A DNA stretch of 64,000 nt from positions 62,001-126,000 of the forward strand of contig NZ_JAGHKP010000002.1 of NCBI RefSeq assembly GCF_017742215.1, written 5' to 3'. Below, one piece after another: positions 26,763 through 35,831 of this stretch. A program made the translations under genes and the position numbers. This DNA is from Chitinophaga chungangae. Lineage in GTDB: Bacteria > Bacteroidota > Bacteroidia > Chitinophagales > Chitinophagaceae. How positions within the stretch are numbered: position 1 is the stretch's first letter; each line of letters starts with the position of its first letter. The notes under the pieces are model-generated. The model had not been told where the DNA came from, did no database searches, and saw only the letters and a program-made list of their open reading frames with translations.

Positions 26763-26969
26763 ATGAAAAAGCCCATCGAACAACCGGACCCACAAAAAGC
26801 GCCGGTCAATAAACCGGGGCCGAAGCCTTCAACCACCGGCGACCGCATCAAAAAAGACAATCCCGAGGGAACCGACCAGGAAGGCGGGCTGACAAAAGAA
26901 GATCTTCCCGACAGCACCAATACTTCCACAGGCGTGCCGGGCACCGGCCAGCGGCAGGATTCGAACTGA
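26763..26969 (+). CDS. Small disordered Pro/Asp-rich protein
   Basis: 68 residues, start 17 nt after the fpg stop with a short spacer (ttttaacg). Composition is Pro, Lys, Asp, Thr and Gly with almost no hydrophobic residues (MKKPIEQPDPQKAPVNKPGP near the start, TSTGVPGTGQRQDSN at the end). It should be unstructured and soluble. No family is recognised. Position in a tight plus-strand run with Fpg and the two acetyltransferases supports it being real. Similar short disordered proteins are common in Chitinophagaceae, from general knowledge. Confidence 0.65.
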   Translation: MKKPIEQPDPQKAPVNKPGPKPSTTGDRIKKDNPEGTDQEGGLTKEDLPDSTNTSTGVPGTGQRQDSN

Positions 26970-27021
26970 GAATGACTGTATGGCCCGGTATCCTTATATT
27001 TGGTACAAAACCGGGATCAAT

Positions 27022-27330
27022 ATGAAAGAAGAATACCAGCCGCTGCCGCTCGTGAAAAATGAGGTCATTCATCACTTTGAGCTGACCGTAGACGGGCATA
27101 CCGCCTTCATCGATTACAAGGAAAGCGGCAAAAAGATCTGGCTGATCCATACCGAAGCGCCCGCCGAATTGGAAGGAAGAGGCGTAGCCACGGCGCTCAT
27201 CGAAAAAACGCTGGCCTGGCTGGAAGAAAACCAATACACGCTGGTACCGTTGTGCCCGCTCGTGCATGCGTACCTCAAACGCCATCCCGAATGGCAGCGC
27301 CTGCTGGACCCGTCTGTGAAACCATTTTAA
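27022..27330 (+). CDS. Mini GNAT N-acetyltransferase (YjdJ/COG2388-like)
   Basis: 102 residues from the ATG at 27022; an in-frame start at 26980 is possible but lies 10 nt after the previous stop and adds an unlikely leader. It shows the short-GNAT pattern: FELTVDGHTAFIDYKES, then WLIHTEAPAELEGRGVATALIEKTLAWL. The second block contains the acetyl-CoA loop EGRGVATAL. The end LVPLCPLVHAYLKRHPEW carries the conserved Cys-Pro and HPEW tail. Proteins of this type are single-domain and of unknown acceptor. A paralogue follows after 9 nt. Confidence 0.85.
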   Translation: MKEEYQPLPLVKNEVIHHFELTVDGHTAFIDYKESGKKIWLIHTEAPAELEGRGVATALIEKTLAWLEENQYTLVPLCPLVHAYLKRHPEWQRLLDPSVKPF

Positions 27331-27339
27331 ATATTCCGT

Positions 27340-27645
27340 ATGGGCGACATGACGTACGAAGTGGTGAATAACCGGGAGAACCAGCAATTCGAAGTGCATT
27401 TGAACGGGGAGATCGCGCAGCTGACGTACCGTTATTACAAAAAAGACATTGCATTCATGCATACCACGGTGCCGGAAACCATGGCGGGAAAAGGCGTAGC
27501 CTCCGCCCTGGCGCGGGCCGCGTTCGCATTTGCGGCGGAAGAGAAAAAACTGGTGATGGTGTATTGCCCCTTCGTGGCGAAATTTCTCCAGAGCCATCCC
27601 GAATACCGCCACCAGCTGGATCGGGCTTATTACGGGAAAAGTTAA
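27340..27645 (+). CDS. Mini GNAT N-acetyltransferase, tandem paralogue
   Basis: 101 residues; a start at 27349 (MTYEVV) is equally plausible. It shares the layout of the preceding gene: FEVHLNGEIAQLTYRYYKKD, IAFMHTTVPETMAGKGVASALARAAF with the CoA-binding GKGVASAL loop, and VMVYCPFVAKFLQSHPEY at the end. The two arose by duplication and have diverged, with the aligned core keeping the Cys-Pro and HPE motifs. It is the last gene before a bidirectional terminator. Confidence 0.83.
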   Translation: MGDMTYEVVNNRENQQFEVHLNGEIAQLTYRYYKKDIAFMHTTVPETMAGKGVASALARAAFAFAAEEKKLVMVYCPFVAKFLQSHPEYRHQLDRAYYGKS

Positions 27646-27653
27646 GGCCTTCA

Positions 27654-27685
27654 TAAAAAAAAGTTCCCGCCACGAAAGCGGGAAC
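27654..27685. terminator. Bidirectional rho-independent terminator
   Basis: gttcccgc pairs with gcgggaac around a 7-nt loop. An eight-A run just before it gives a strong T-run on the minus strand (end of the SusD operon), and it also closes the plus-strand cluster ending at 27645. Confidence 0.85.
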
Positions 27686-27714
27686 CTTCAACACAGGATA
27701 ATCTGCTGCAGTTT

Positions 27715-29349
27715 TTACTGCATCCAGTACACTTTAACGGACACCTGGTCGGTGGCGGATTTGCCACCGGAAGCCTTTTGCCAGTTTTCGTGATTATTTA
27801 CATTTTCATCGTCCGGGTAGGGCATGCGGTTGACAGACAGCGGCGGCAGGTTCGGGTCGCGCGGCGTCAGCTGCGTTCTGCGCACGATGGCCCAGGCTTC
27901 CCAGGGCTGGAACATGGTGGCCAGCCAGGCCTGCGTGGCGATCTTCCTTAATGCGTCCGCATCGTTCGCGCCGTTGTATATCACTTTTGGATTGATAAGC
28001 ATAGCGGTCATCTGCGCGGGTGTTGGCGCGGTAGGCTTGGTCGTCCATACAGCAGACGTTTTGGTGTAATCATACCAGAAGTCCACAGACGACCGGATGC
28101 CTGCTTCATATTCTGTTTTCGCTTTAGTCACGTCTTTCGGCACGCCCATGCCGCGCTGGTAAATTTCAGCCAGCAGGAAATGCACGTCCGCTTCGGTGAT
28201 CACCAGTATCGGGTAAAACAGCCTGTCGTACGCGATCCAGAAATTAAACGATGCGAATTTATTGCCGGCGTCGGTGCCGAAAGGTTTGCGCGCGGTGATC
28301 TCGGCGGCTCCCGGTGTGCCGTAAGGCGTGCCGCCTTCGGTCTGCGAACCGTCCTGCGGCTGCGGCACCCACAGATTGGCGTCGTTCGTCTGGAAAAACA
28401 CGAAACATCTCGGGTCGAAAATGCCGGAGCCGTTGGTGGCGTTGGTGGAAGACATCTGGTTCCATACGTTGCTGCTCATCCGCATGTTGGAGATAGACAG
28501 TTCGCGGTAGGAGTTCCATTTGCTGTCCAGCGATTCTTTGGTGGTGCTGGTAGTGGTAACGAGATTGGGCCAGAAACCGAAATTGTTCTTTTGCATGCTG
28601 CCCGCCTGCTGGTTGTTGGGCAGCGGTTTGTTGCCGTTGATGATATCGGTGATGATGGCAGACGCGACGGCGTTTTCTTTATTGTATAACCTCACGGCGT
28701 AACGGAGGCGCAGAGCGTTGCCAAACTTTTTCCATGCCGTGATGTCTCCGCCGAGATAACTTTCGGATGCGCCGATGCTAACCTGGGAAGCGTCGTTGGA
28801 AAGCCCGTCTGCTGCTTCTTTCAGGTCTTCCAGCACACTTTTGTAGACATCCGGGGCGGCATCGTACGCGGGGCGGAAACTGGTGGCGCCTTCGTTGGCC
28901 TTGCCTGCCTGCGAGTACGGGATGTCGCCATAATAATCGAGCATACGCAGCGTTTTGGAGGCCAGCAGGATGGTGGCCATATATTTCACGTTGTTGAACG
29001 ATGCGGGGTCCGTTTGTTCGGCGATCTTTTTCAACAACGAGCGGTAAGTAACCAGGTCAGGGTAATACTGGCTCCAGAAGCCGCCAGCGTAGTTGATGAA
29101 CGGGGTGGAGATGTTCTGAAAGGCCTGCTGGTTGGCCGTCGGGTAAAGCACCCCTACATTCAGGATATCGTCGCCGTATTTGGCGAGGGAAGACACGAGC
29201 CCGTTGTACAGGCCGGGTATGGTAGCGGTTGCTTCGCCGGCCTGGTTGTACGGTTGGTTAAGCTCCTCGAAATCCTTCCTGCACGATACGGAACTGAGCA
29301 AAGCACCGAAAACGACGGAAGCGAATAATATGTTTGGTATGATTTTCAT
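27715..29349 (-). CDS. SusD/RagB-like lipoprotein (SusD-like type 2)
   Basis: 544 residues. Lipoprotein signal MKIIPNILFASVVFGALLSSVSC with the lipid-anchored Cys at about residue 23, followed by RKDFEELNQPYNQ. The SusD-like-2 pattern is visible in ILLASKTLRMLDYYGDIPYSQ, WKKFGNALRLRYAVRL and the later LITEADVHFLLAEIY-type block (VITEADVHFLLAEIYQRG). It ends TDQVSVKVYWMQ. It follows the STN-SusC gene with an 18-nt gap and is the last gene of an ECF sigma/FecR-controlled cluster. It binds the substrate at the cell surface; substrate unknown. Confidence 0.93.
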   Translation of the reverse strand: MKIIPNILFASVVFGALLSSVSCRKDFEELNQPYNQAGEATATIPGLYNGLVSSLAKYGDDILNVGVLYPTANQQAFQNISTPFINYAGGFWSQYYPDLVTYRSLLKKIAEQTDPASFNNVKYMATILLASKTLRMLDYYGDIPYSQAGKANEGATSFRPAYDAAPDVYKSVLEDLKEAADGLSNDASQVSIGASESYLGGDITAWKKFGNALRLRYAVRLYNKENAVASAIITDIINGNKPLPNNQQAGSMQKNNFGFWPNLVTTTSTTKESLDSKWNSYRELSISNMRMSSNVWNQMSSTNATNGSGIFDPRCFVFFQTNDANLWVPQPQDGSQTEGGTPYGTPGAAEITARKPFGTDAGNKFASFNFWIAYDRLFYPILVITEADVHFLLAEIYQRGMGVPKDVTKAKTEYEAGIRSSVDFWYDYTKTSAVWTTKPTAPTPAQMTAMLINPKVIYNGANDADALRKIATQAWLATMFQPWEAWAIVRRTQLTPRDPNLPPLSVNRMPYPDDENVNNHENWQKASGGKSATDQVSVKVYWMQ

Positions 29350-29367
29350 TGTCGGTCTTTTTAAAAT

Positions 29368-32300
29368 TTAGAATGCGGCTTTTACGGTGAAACCAAATGA
29401 GCGGATGCGCGGCATGGAAGAATATTCGATGCCCTGCATGTTGCCGATACCGTTCACGCCCTCGGGGTTCAGGCCTTTGGGAATAGTGGTGAAGATGTAG
29501 AACAGGTCGCGGCCGATCAGCGACAGGCTCAGATTTTGAAAGACCTTCGTTTTACGCACCATATCCTGCGGCACCTGGTAAGTAAGCGCTACTTCGCGCA
29601 GTTTCATCCACGTATTCTCGAACACTGAAGCCGAGCGCGGCACGCCAACGTGGTTCCAGGAAGTGTAGGTGCCCAGGTATTTCCAGGGATAACTTACCAC
29701 GTCCGTATTGGGTTTGCCGTCGGCGAACACGCCGTCGAACATCACGCCGGTGTTGTCTGTGGTACCGTCGGGATAAACGTAGGGAAGACCGCCGCCGTCT
29801 CTTTCTTTTGTCGTTTCATTCAGCAAACCGTTACCCATGGCGGCCGCGTAAGTGCCGAAATAAGTATCGCCGCCGAACTTGCCGTCTACCATGGCGTACA
29901 GGCTGAACGATTTATAACGGAAAGTATTTGCGATGCCGCCCGTGAGGAAAGGCTGCGAGTTGCCGATGGGCACTTCGCTGTCTGTAAGCACCCACTGCGT
30001 ACCGCCCGCATAACGCGTGCCGTTCACGTCATAATACAATTCTTCCTTGGTATCAGGGTTGATGGCCCTTTTCACCACGCGTTTGCCGTTGAGGTAGGTA
30101 TAATCCCTGCCGTAGATCGTGCCATAGTTCTCTCCCACTTTTACGCGCTGCGAAACGCCGCTGCCGCCGAAAAAGCTGCCCAGCGTAAGTTCTTCGGTGC
30201 CTTCATCCAGCGCCAGGATCTTGTTCTGCGCATGCGCGCCGTTCAATGCAATGCTCCAGCTGAAGTTTTTGGTGCTTACGGGAGTAGCGTTGATGATGAA
30301 CTCGATGCCTTTGTTGCCCAGCTCTCCCCTGTTCAGCTGCACGCTGGTCCAGCCGGAAGACTGCGGCAACGCGTTGGTGAGTATCTGGTTGAACGTTTTC
30401 ATGGTGTATGCCGTTACTTCCATATTCAGGCGGTTGTTGAACATACCGAGGCTAAGGCCCACTTCATACTGGCGGCTTCTTTGCGGCGCAATGCCGGCAA
30501 ATTTCAGCTGTGCGGGATAAGTCTGTGCCGCCTGCCCGTTGAAGTTGATGGTGTTCAGCACGTTGAAGATGGAATACGGATCGGTGTCGCTGCCGGTTTC
30601 GGCGAAAGACACGCTCAGCTTACCGAAGTTCAGCCAGGGCAGCGCGTTCTGCATGCCCGTGATGCCGTCCGTAAATACGTAGCTCAGGTTAACAGAAGGA
30701 TAAAAGTAGGAGTTGTTGTTTTTGGACAGGGTGGAAGACCAGTCGTTACGGCCGGTAACCTGCAGGAAAAGATAATTTTTATAGGACACATCCAGGAAAC
30801 CGAAAGCGGAGTTGATCTTTTTTGTAAAACGCAGCTCCCTGGCCGGATCGGGCGTTTCGGCGCCATTGTCCAGCGCGAAAATGAAAGGTTTGATAAAGCT
30901 GCCTTTCGTGCTGTTGCTCACCGTATAGTCGTTGCGGTAGTAAGATTCCACGCCGCCGGTAAGACTGGCGTTGAAAGATTTACCCCAGAGATTGTCTTTA
31001 TACACCCTCACCATGGCGCTCATGTTCCGGCTGAGGTTGCGGGCAATCGCTTCGCGGTACGCGCCGGTAGTGCCCTGGATATTTTTGGGGTATTCTTTTA
31101 TCTCCGTTCCGTCTGACGAATTATCCAGGCTGGCCTGTGCGGTGGCGCTCAGCCAGTCCGTGATGTTTGCCGTCAATTTCAGGCCGCCGATCAGCTGGTT
31201 GCGGTTGAAGGTCGTATTGTTATTGTAAATGTTCCAGAAAGAATTGGCCATGTAGGAATAATACGGGTACCGCGGAGAACCGGCGGGAAAATTGTTCTGA
31301 TCCGTCACGTTCTGCTGCGATCCGTCTGCGTTGAAGTTGTTGAGCATTTCCACGTCAGACCGGAAGTCGCGGGTAGCCGCGTAGGAAAAACCGGCCATAA
31401 ATGCGCCGGCTCCCACGGGCGGGGTGTTCAGTCTTGTATAATTCACGTAGCTGGCTGTGATGTCAGCGGACAAAATTTTACTGATCTTGATGCTGGAACC
31501 GAGGTTGAACGTATTGTTCTTGAAGTTGCTGTTCGGAATGTTCGCCTTGCTGTCGTCTCTCGTATAAGAAAAACGGATAGTCCCGAAATCGCCGCCGCCG
31601 GACACGGATACGTTATGCTGGTTCACATAACCGTCCGGGAAATAGTCCTTCCAGTTGTCCGGCTGCGCGGAATAAGGCCGCTGCACGCCGTCGTACCAGA
31701 GTATCGGCTGGTTGTCGAAGCGCGGGCCCCAGGAAAGGCCGCTGGGGAAAGAAAAAAGGTTCCATGCGGCAGTGGGGTTGCCGTAGGGCAAATAACCCAG
31801 GGCATGACTTTTATAATCGCCGGGCACCGGGTTGCCGGGAGGATAGGTAGCGATCTGCATGCGCTGGCCGCTGCCGTTCACGGGGAACTGCTTCTGCTGG
31901 TCGGCCGTCCACATGGAGCCTACCAGGCCGGAGCCGTATGAGTTCTGGAAATCGAGAAATTCGTAAACCTTGGTTTTACGGTGGGAGAAAGAATAATCCA
32001 CGCCCAGGCCTTTTCTTTTCTCGCCTTTTTTGCGGGTAACGAGTATCACCCCGTTGGCGCCGCGCGCGCCATACAATGCGGCAGCAGCAGGGCCTTTCAG
32101 CACCGTCACGTCTTCGATGTCTTCAGGATTGATGAAATTGAGGCCGGTGCCCCAGTCGTTGTAACCGCTCACGTCCGCACCGAGCTGCGTACCTACCGCG
32201 CCGCCGCCGCCATTGTTGGCGTTGTTGTTCACGGGGTCGTTGTTAATGGCCACGCCGTCTACGATCACAAGCGCGCGGTTGTCTCCGGTGAGCGAAGTGT

Positions 32301-33150
32301 TGCCGCGGATCACAAGACGGGAAGAACCGCCTTCCACGCCGCCGGAAGCCTGGCTGATGTTAAGCCCGGCCACTTTGCCCATAAGGCCCTGCGCGATGGT
32401 GGGCGCCTGTGCAACGTTGATGTCGTCTCCCGTCACTTTCTGCACGGAATAACCGAGCGAGCGCGGCGAGCGTTTCACGCCCATGGCCGTCACCACTACT
32501 TCGCCTAGCGCCTTTTCGTCTACTTCCATTGTTACGGCGTAAGATGTTTCGGCGGTGATATGCAGTGAAATGGTTTTATACCCGATGGCGGAAAGTTCGA
32601 GCACGCTGCCGTCTTCCGCGTCCAGTTCAAAACGGCCTTCGCCGTCGGTGCTGGCGCCTTTGCGCGTGCCTTTGATCACTACGCTGACGCCGGGGATGGG
32701 CACACCTCCCGCGTCTTTCACGGTGCCGGTCACTTTTTTGAAACGTACGGCTTCCATGGTCACGGCCATATCGTTCTCACTTTTCAGCAAAGCGAACAGG
32801 CGGTTGCGTTTGAGCACCACCTGGCTGCCGATGGCTTCGAACTGTATGTCGTAAGGTTGAAAAAGCTGGGTGAATACACGCGCGAGTGTTTCATCCTGCG
32901 CTTTGAGGCTCACCTTTTCCTTTTCGGGAAGCGTGTTGCGGGTGTAGGAAAATTTAACGCCGGCTTTGCGGCTGATCTTCTCCAGTACGGTCCTGAAGGC
33001 TTCATTTTCCACGGAAAGGGATATTTTCTTGTCTAGTATGCCTTGTCCGTTTGCAGGAGCGGCGGACGCTGCCACGGAAATAGCAAGTGTAAGAAAATAA
33101 TGTACCAGGGCGGCCTTCATAAAAAACGAAGTGGAATAAATTTTCTTCAT
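29368..33150 (-). CDS. SusC-family TonB-linked outer membrane protein with STN domain
   Basis: 1260 residues from the ATG at 33150 (MKKIYSTSFFMKAALVHYFL). After the signal peptide comes a secretin/TonB short N-terminal (STN) domain (residues about 40-120: ISLSVENEAFRTVLEKISRK, FSYTRNTLPE). A carboxypeptidase-like domain follows (VTGTVKDAGGVPIPGVSVVI), then the TonB-box region LGEVVVTAMGVKRS and the plug (ALVIVDGVAINND, VTVLKGPAAAALYGARGANG). The barrel ends FGFTVKAAF. STN domains touch FecR anti-sigma factors in transducer systems, matching the FecR gene 119 nt upstream. Together they should sense and import the same ligand. Confidence 0.95.
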   Translation of the reverse strand: MKKIYSTSFFMKAALVHYFLTLAISVAASAAPANGQGILDKKISLSVENEAFRTVLEKISRKAGVKFSYTRNTLPEKEKVSLKAQDETLARVFTQLFQPYDIQFEAIGSQVVLKRNRLFALLKSENDMAVTMEAVRFKKVTGTVKDAGGVPIPGVSVVIKGTRKGASTDGEGRFELDAEDGSVLELSAIGYKTISLHITAETSYAVTMEVDEKALGEVVVTAMGVKRSPRSLGYSVQKVTGDDINVAQAPTIAQGLMGKVAGLNISQASGGVEGGSSRLVIRGNTSLTGDNRALVIVDGVAINNDPVNNNANNGGGGAVGTQLGADVSGYNDWGTGLNFINPEDIEDVTVLKGPAAAALYGARGANGVILVTRKKGEKRKGLGVDYSFSHRKTKVYEFLDFQNSYGSGLVGSMWTADQQKQFPVNGSGQRMQIATYPPGNPVPGDYKSHALGYLPYGNPTAAWNLFSFPSGLSWGPRFDNQPILWYDGVQRPYSAQPDNWKDYFPDGYVNQHNVSVSGGGDFGTIRFSYTRDDSKANIPNSNFKNNTFNLGSSIKISKILSADITASYVNYTRLNTPPVGAGAFMAGFSYAATRDFRSDVEMLNNFNADGSQQNVTDQNNFPAGSPRYPYYSYMANSFWNIYNNNTTFNRNQLIGGLKLTANITDWLSATAQASLDNSSDGTEIKEYPKNIQGTTGAYREAIARNLSRNMSAMVRVYKDNLWGKSFNASLTGGVESYYRNDYTVSNSTKGSFIKPFIFALDNGAETPDPARELRFTKKINSAFGFLDVSYKNYLFLQVTGRNDWSSTLSKNNNSYFYPSVNLSYVFTDGITGMQNALPWLNFGKLSVSFAETGSDTDPYSIFNVLNTINFNGQAAQTYPAQLKFAGIAPQRSRQYEVGLSLGMFNNRLNMEVTAYTMKTFNQILTNALPQSSGWTSVQLNRGELGNKGIEFIINATPVSTKNFSWSIALNGAHAQNKILALDEGTEELTLGSFFGGSGVSQRVKVGENYGTIYGRDYTYLNGKRVVKRAINPDTKEELYYDVNGTRYAGGTQWVLTDSEVPIGNSQPFLTGGIANTFRYKSFSLYAMVDGKFGGDTYFGTYAAAMGNGLLNETTKERDGGGLPYVYPDGTTDNTGVMFDGVFADGKPNTDVVSYPWKYLGTYTSWNHVGVPRSASVFENTWMKLREVALTYQVPQDMVRKTKVFQNLSLSLIGRDLFYIFTTIPKGLNPEGVNGIGNMQGIEYSSMPRIRSFGFTVKAAF

Positions 33151-33269
33151 TGCTGAACGATTTAGTTGATAAAACATAGCTTGATCCAGGGCACGGGGAT
33201 ACCGTTGTCGTTTTTCGGCGTTTTCCTCAATTTTGGCGGTATGTGATTAGACTTATTGCTCTTAAACTA

Positions 33270-34331
33270 TTACCTGCAGCCTTTGCCTTCTATTGTAATG
33301 CCATAGCTGCTCATGCTGTACGATGCATCGACCGTTCTGGTGATCACTTTCAGTATCTCTTCCAGGCTCTCGTCTCCTAACGAAATGGTGATAAAACAAT
33401 TATTGAACGAATCTTCGTTGTATTTAACGGGAATTGCGTACATCTTTTCAAGGGTCGTCAATACGGTGGAAAGCGGCGCTTCTTCAAAATCGTAGCTTAC
33501 CGGCTTTTGCAGCGCGGCCGCCGCGGGGTATTTTCCACTCCATTCGTTGGTGGTAAGCGCACGGCGGTCTTCCGTGAGCGACACCACCTGCTTCGGCAGC
33601 ACGATCTGCGCGGCGGATTGCTCCAGGTCCTGCCCTTTGAGGTAAACAGATACTTTGCCGGTGCTTACCGCCACAGATTCCTTTCCGCCGGAGGCGTTCA
33701 CCTTAAAGCTCGTGCCCAGCACCTTCACCACTACATGCTGCGTATAAATATAAAACGGCTTCTGGGCGTTGGGCGCCACGTCGAAGAATGCGTCGCCGGA
33801 AAGGGTGATCTCCCTTTTGCTGCCGTTCATTAATAAATTGTAGGATATGCGCGCGCCTTTGGACAAGATCACTTTGGAGCCGTCGGGGAGGAACAGCAGC
33901 TCGTCTTCCTTGTTACCGTTGTACCGCACTACGTCCGCCGCTTCCACCTGGCTGGCCGAGCCTTCCTGCCCGGGATGCGTTTTGGGAAGAAAAAATAAAG
34001 TGGACACTGCCATTGCGCCGGTTACGATGGCTGCCGCCAACCAGAGCAATTTTTTATGGCCGCCGCCCCTGCGCCCGGGGGCAATGCCGGTTTTTATGTT
34101 CGCCAGCATTTCGTCCAGCTTGTCTTCATGAACGTCTTCCGCTCCCTCCTGCTCCGCCCGGCGCATTTCGAGAATAAAACGTTTTGCTTCTTCCGCCAGC
34201 GCCGCATTTTCATTGTCCGCCGCGATCCATTGCAGCCAGTATTCCGCATACGGGCTCTGGGGGTTCACCACCCAGTCTATGAACCGGTTGTCCAGCAGTA
34301 AATGATGTATGTGCTCTTCGTATGGATGCAT
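33270..34331 (-). CDS. FecR-family anti-sigma factor (transmembrane)
   Basis: 353 residues. A cytoplasmic N-terminal anti-sigma region (YEEHIHHLLLDNRFIDWV) precedes a single transmembrane helix (KKLLWLAAAIVTGAMAVSTLFFL, about residues 93-115). The FecR periplasmic domain shows YNGNKEDELLFLPDGSKVILSKGARISY, DAFFDVAPNAQKPFYIYT and VKVLGTSFKVNA. A C-terminal DUF4974-type segment follows (SYDFEEAPLSTVLTTLEKMYAIPVKYN). It sits between the ECF sigma gene and the STN-SusC gene and should relay ligand occupancy to the sigma factor. Confidence 0.95.
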   Translation of the reverse strand: MHPYEEHIHHLLLDNRFIDWVVNPQSPYAEYWLQWIAADNENAALAEEAKRFILEMRRAEQEGAEDVHEDKLDEMLANIKTGIAPGRRGGGHKKLLWLAAAIVTGAMAVSTLFFLPKTHPGQEGSASQVEAADVVRYNGNKEDELLFLPDGSKVILSKGARISYNLLMNGSKREITLSGDAFFDVAPNAQKPFYIYTQHVVVKVLGTSFKVNASGGKESVAVSTGKVSVYLKGQDLEQSAAQIVLPKQVVSLTEDRRALTTNEWSGKYPAAAALQKPVSYDFEEAPLSTVLTTLEKMYAIPVKYNEDSFNNCFITISLGDESLEEILKVITRTVDASYSMSSYGITIEGKGCR

Positions 34332-34381
34332 AACGTATATAAGGTAATGGACGGTTCCCTCCTTTTATACTCACTTCGGGG

Positions 34382-34406
34382 CTGATTTTTTTTAAAAAAA
34401 ATTCAG
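34382..34406. other. AT-rich inverted repeat across the sigma-factor stop codon
   Basis: ctgatttttttt and aaaaaaaattcag form a near-perfect inverted repeat, one unpaired base, overlapping the end of the sigma gene (stop at 34403-34405). With the T/A run it could act as an attenuator between sigma and FecR. The A/T stem is weak, so confidence is low. Confidence 0.35.
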
Positions 34407-34966
34407 GGCCGGTCCGGGCGGGCGGCGTAAGCTTTGCGCAGGGCTTTCAGGGCGCGTTGCATGAGGTTGAGCACAGACTGGTAGTTCATGCCCATCAGCT
34501 CCGCGATCTGCTCGTAAGGGAAATTGTGGTAAAAACGGAGGTGGATCACTTCCTGCTGGCGAAGGGGTAATTGTTCCAGCAAATGTTTGAGCGTATTGCG
34601 GGTCTGTACTTCCACTTCCCGCGCCATGATCTCCAGCTCCACGTATTCCACCTGCAGGCTGTCCGACGCCAGGCGCAGCTCCGATTCGCTCACGAAAGAC
34701 TGGCGGGAATGGGCTTTGGCTAATTTATTGCGCAGCGCGCGGAAAAGATAATATTGCGGATGCGTGGTGTCTGAAAGGTTTTGGCGGTTCTTCCACAGTT
34801 CTATGAAAAGGTCCTGGATGCTGTCCTGTATCAGATCGAGGTTATGGGTGATCTTGCGGCCGTACCTGACCATGGATTTCACGTGGGCGCAATATATCTC
34901 CTCCAGGGCCTGCAGATCCCCATTCTTAAACCTTTCCCAGATAATATTGTGTTCCCCCGGAGGCAA
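34403..34966 (-). CDS. ECF-type RNA polymerase sigma factor
   Basis: 187 residues. Region 2 is seen in NGDLQALEEIYCAHVKSMVRYG, IQDSIQDLFIELWKNR and QYYLFRALRNKLAKAH. Region 4 follows in EQLPLRQQEVIHLRFYHNFPYEQIAELMGM and VLNLMQRALKALRKAY. Length and order match ECF sigma-70 factors of Bacteroidota SusC/D transducer loci. It is first of four genes (sigma, FecR, STN-SusC, SusD), which it probably activates when released by FecR. Confidence 0.95.
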   Translation of the reverse strand: MPPGEHNIIWERFKNGDLQALEEIYCAHVKSMVRYGRKITHNLDLIQDSIQDLFIELWKNRQNLSDTTHPQYYLFRALRNKLAKAHSRQSFVSESELRLASDSLQVEYVELEIMAREVEVQTRNTLKHLLEQLPLRQQEVIHLRFYHNFPYEQIAELMGMNYQSVLNLMQRALKALRKAYAARPDRP

Positions 34967-35045
34967 GTAATAAGATATTAGTGCCGTTGCGGCATTTCAT
35001 TGTTCACTGATACCAAGTTAGAAATTCCTCCAGGTATTTCCTAAT

Positions 35046-35693
35046 TTATATTTCGGCCTTTATCTTCCCGCTCCATTCGAGCACGGAGCCCTGCAGGTAT
35101 TTCATTTTCGTAAAAAAATCTGTTTCTTCAAACCCGGCGTCCAGCCAAAGTTGCCGGCAGCGCGGGTTTGCGTATAGAACTTTCAGCGGGCGGTTTTTCC
35201 TTTCCAGGCTCTCCTTCACCTTCCCGATAAAATCTTTCATCAACTTTTCATCAAAAGGATTGAACAGGAAGATCACGCCCGTGTGATCGGGAATATCATA
35301 TTTTCTCGCATCGATGCAATGGATTATAAAACGCCCCGGCGGGATCGTGGCGAGCAATTTCGGTGAAATATCGATGCCTGTTACCGATCTGAACCCGTAT
35401 GCCTCCGCAATGGCCAGCACCCGCCCCTTGCCGCATCCCACGTCGAGGAAACCGGTCTGTTTTTCCGCTTCGGTCACTTTGTCCATCAGCCACTCCGCGC
35501 TGAAATAATTTACCGGCTCGTACATCGTTACATGTGCGCGCTCCTCCACGGGGATCAACCCTTCCAGGTTGTCGGTCCCTATGGTATTGATGCGATACTT
35601 CCGCTCGCCGGCTATCTCCCGCTTCACGATAAAAAAAGCAAGGTTAACATCCCAATACCAGGCAACATACAGGAAATGAATGAGATACTTCAC
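35046..35693 (-). CDS. Class I SAM-dependent methyltransferase (small)
   Basis: 215 residues. SAM-binding motif I is FLDVGCGKGRVLAIAEAYGF, with the acidic strand-2 end GIDISPKL and motif IV-like VIFLFNPFDEKLM. The N-terminus has a short amphipathic segment (MKYLIHFLYVAWYWDVNLAF) that may touch membrane. The opening YEPVNYFSAEWLMDKV is typical of small methyltransferases that act on unknown metabolites. It is divergent from the permease gene at 35832-38237, with a 16-bp palindrome between them. Substrate not determinable. Confidence 0.88.
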   Translation of the reverse strand: MKYLIHFLYVAWYWDVNLAFFIVKREIAGERKYRINTIGTDNLEGLIPVEERAHVTMYEPVNYFSAEWLMDKVTEAEKQTGFLDVGCGKGRVLAIAEAYGFRSVTGIDISPKLLATIPPGRFIIHCIDARKYDIPDHTGVIFLFNPFDEKLMKDFIGKVKESLERKNRPLKVLYANPRCRQLWLDAGFEETDFFTKMKYLQGSVLEWSGKIKAEI

Positions 35694-35710
35694 TTACCGA
35701 ATGTACGAAG

Positions 35711-35726
35711 TGTCCGCATGCGGACA
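35711..35726. promoter_or_regulatory. Perfect 16-bp palindrome, candidate operator
   Basis: tgtccgcatgcggaca is a perfect inverted repeat in the 138-bp divergent gap, 18 bp from the methyltransferase start. A CGGACA half-site recurs near 35742 and a second inverted repeat (aattga-tta-tcaatt) lies at 35765-35779. The binding protein is unknown; no regulator gene is adjacent. Confidence 0.55.
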
Positions 35727-35831
35727 ATCACCGGCCGGGATCGGACAAATGACGAATCAAAACAAATTGATTATCAATTCTATGCGTATCGGCATCAAAT
35801 TCGCGGTCCAGGGGGCAATCAACGCAGCATT

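Noticed and set aside
29650..31116. Plus-strand open frame of about 488 codons within the STN-SusC gene
   Set aside because: Shadow of the SusC frame, no start context, no domain.
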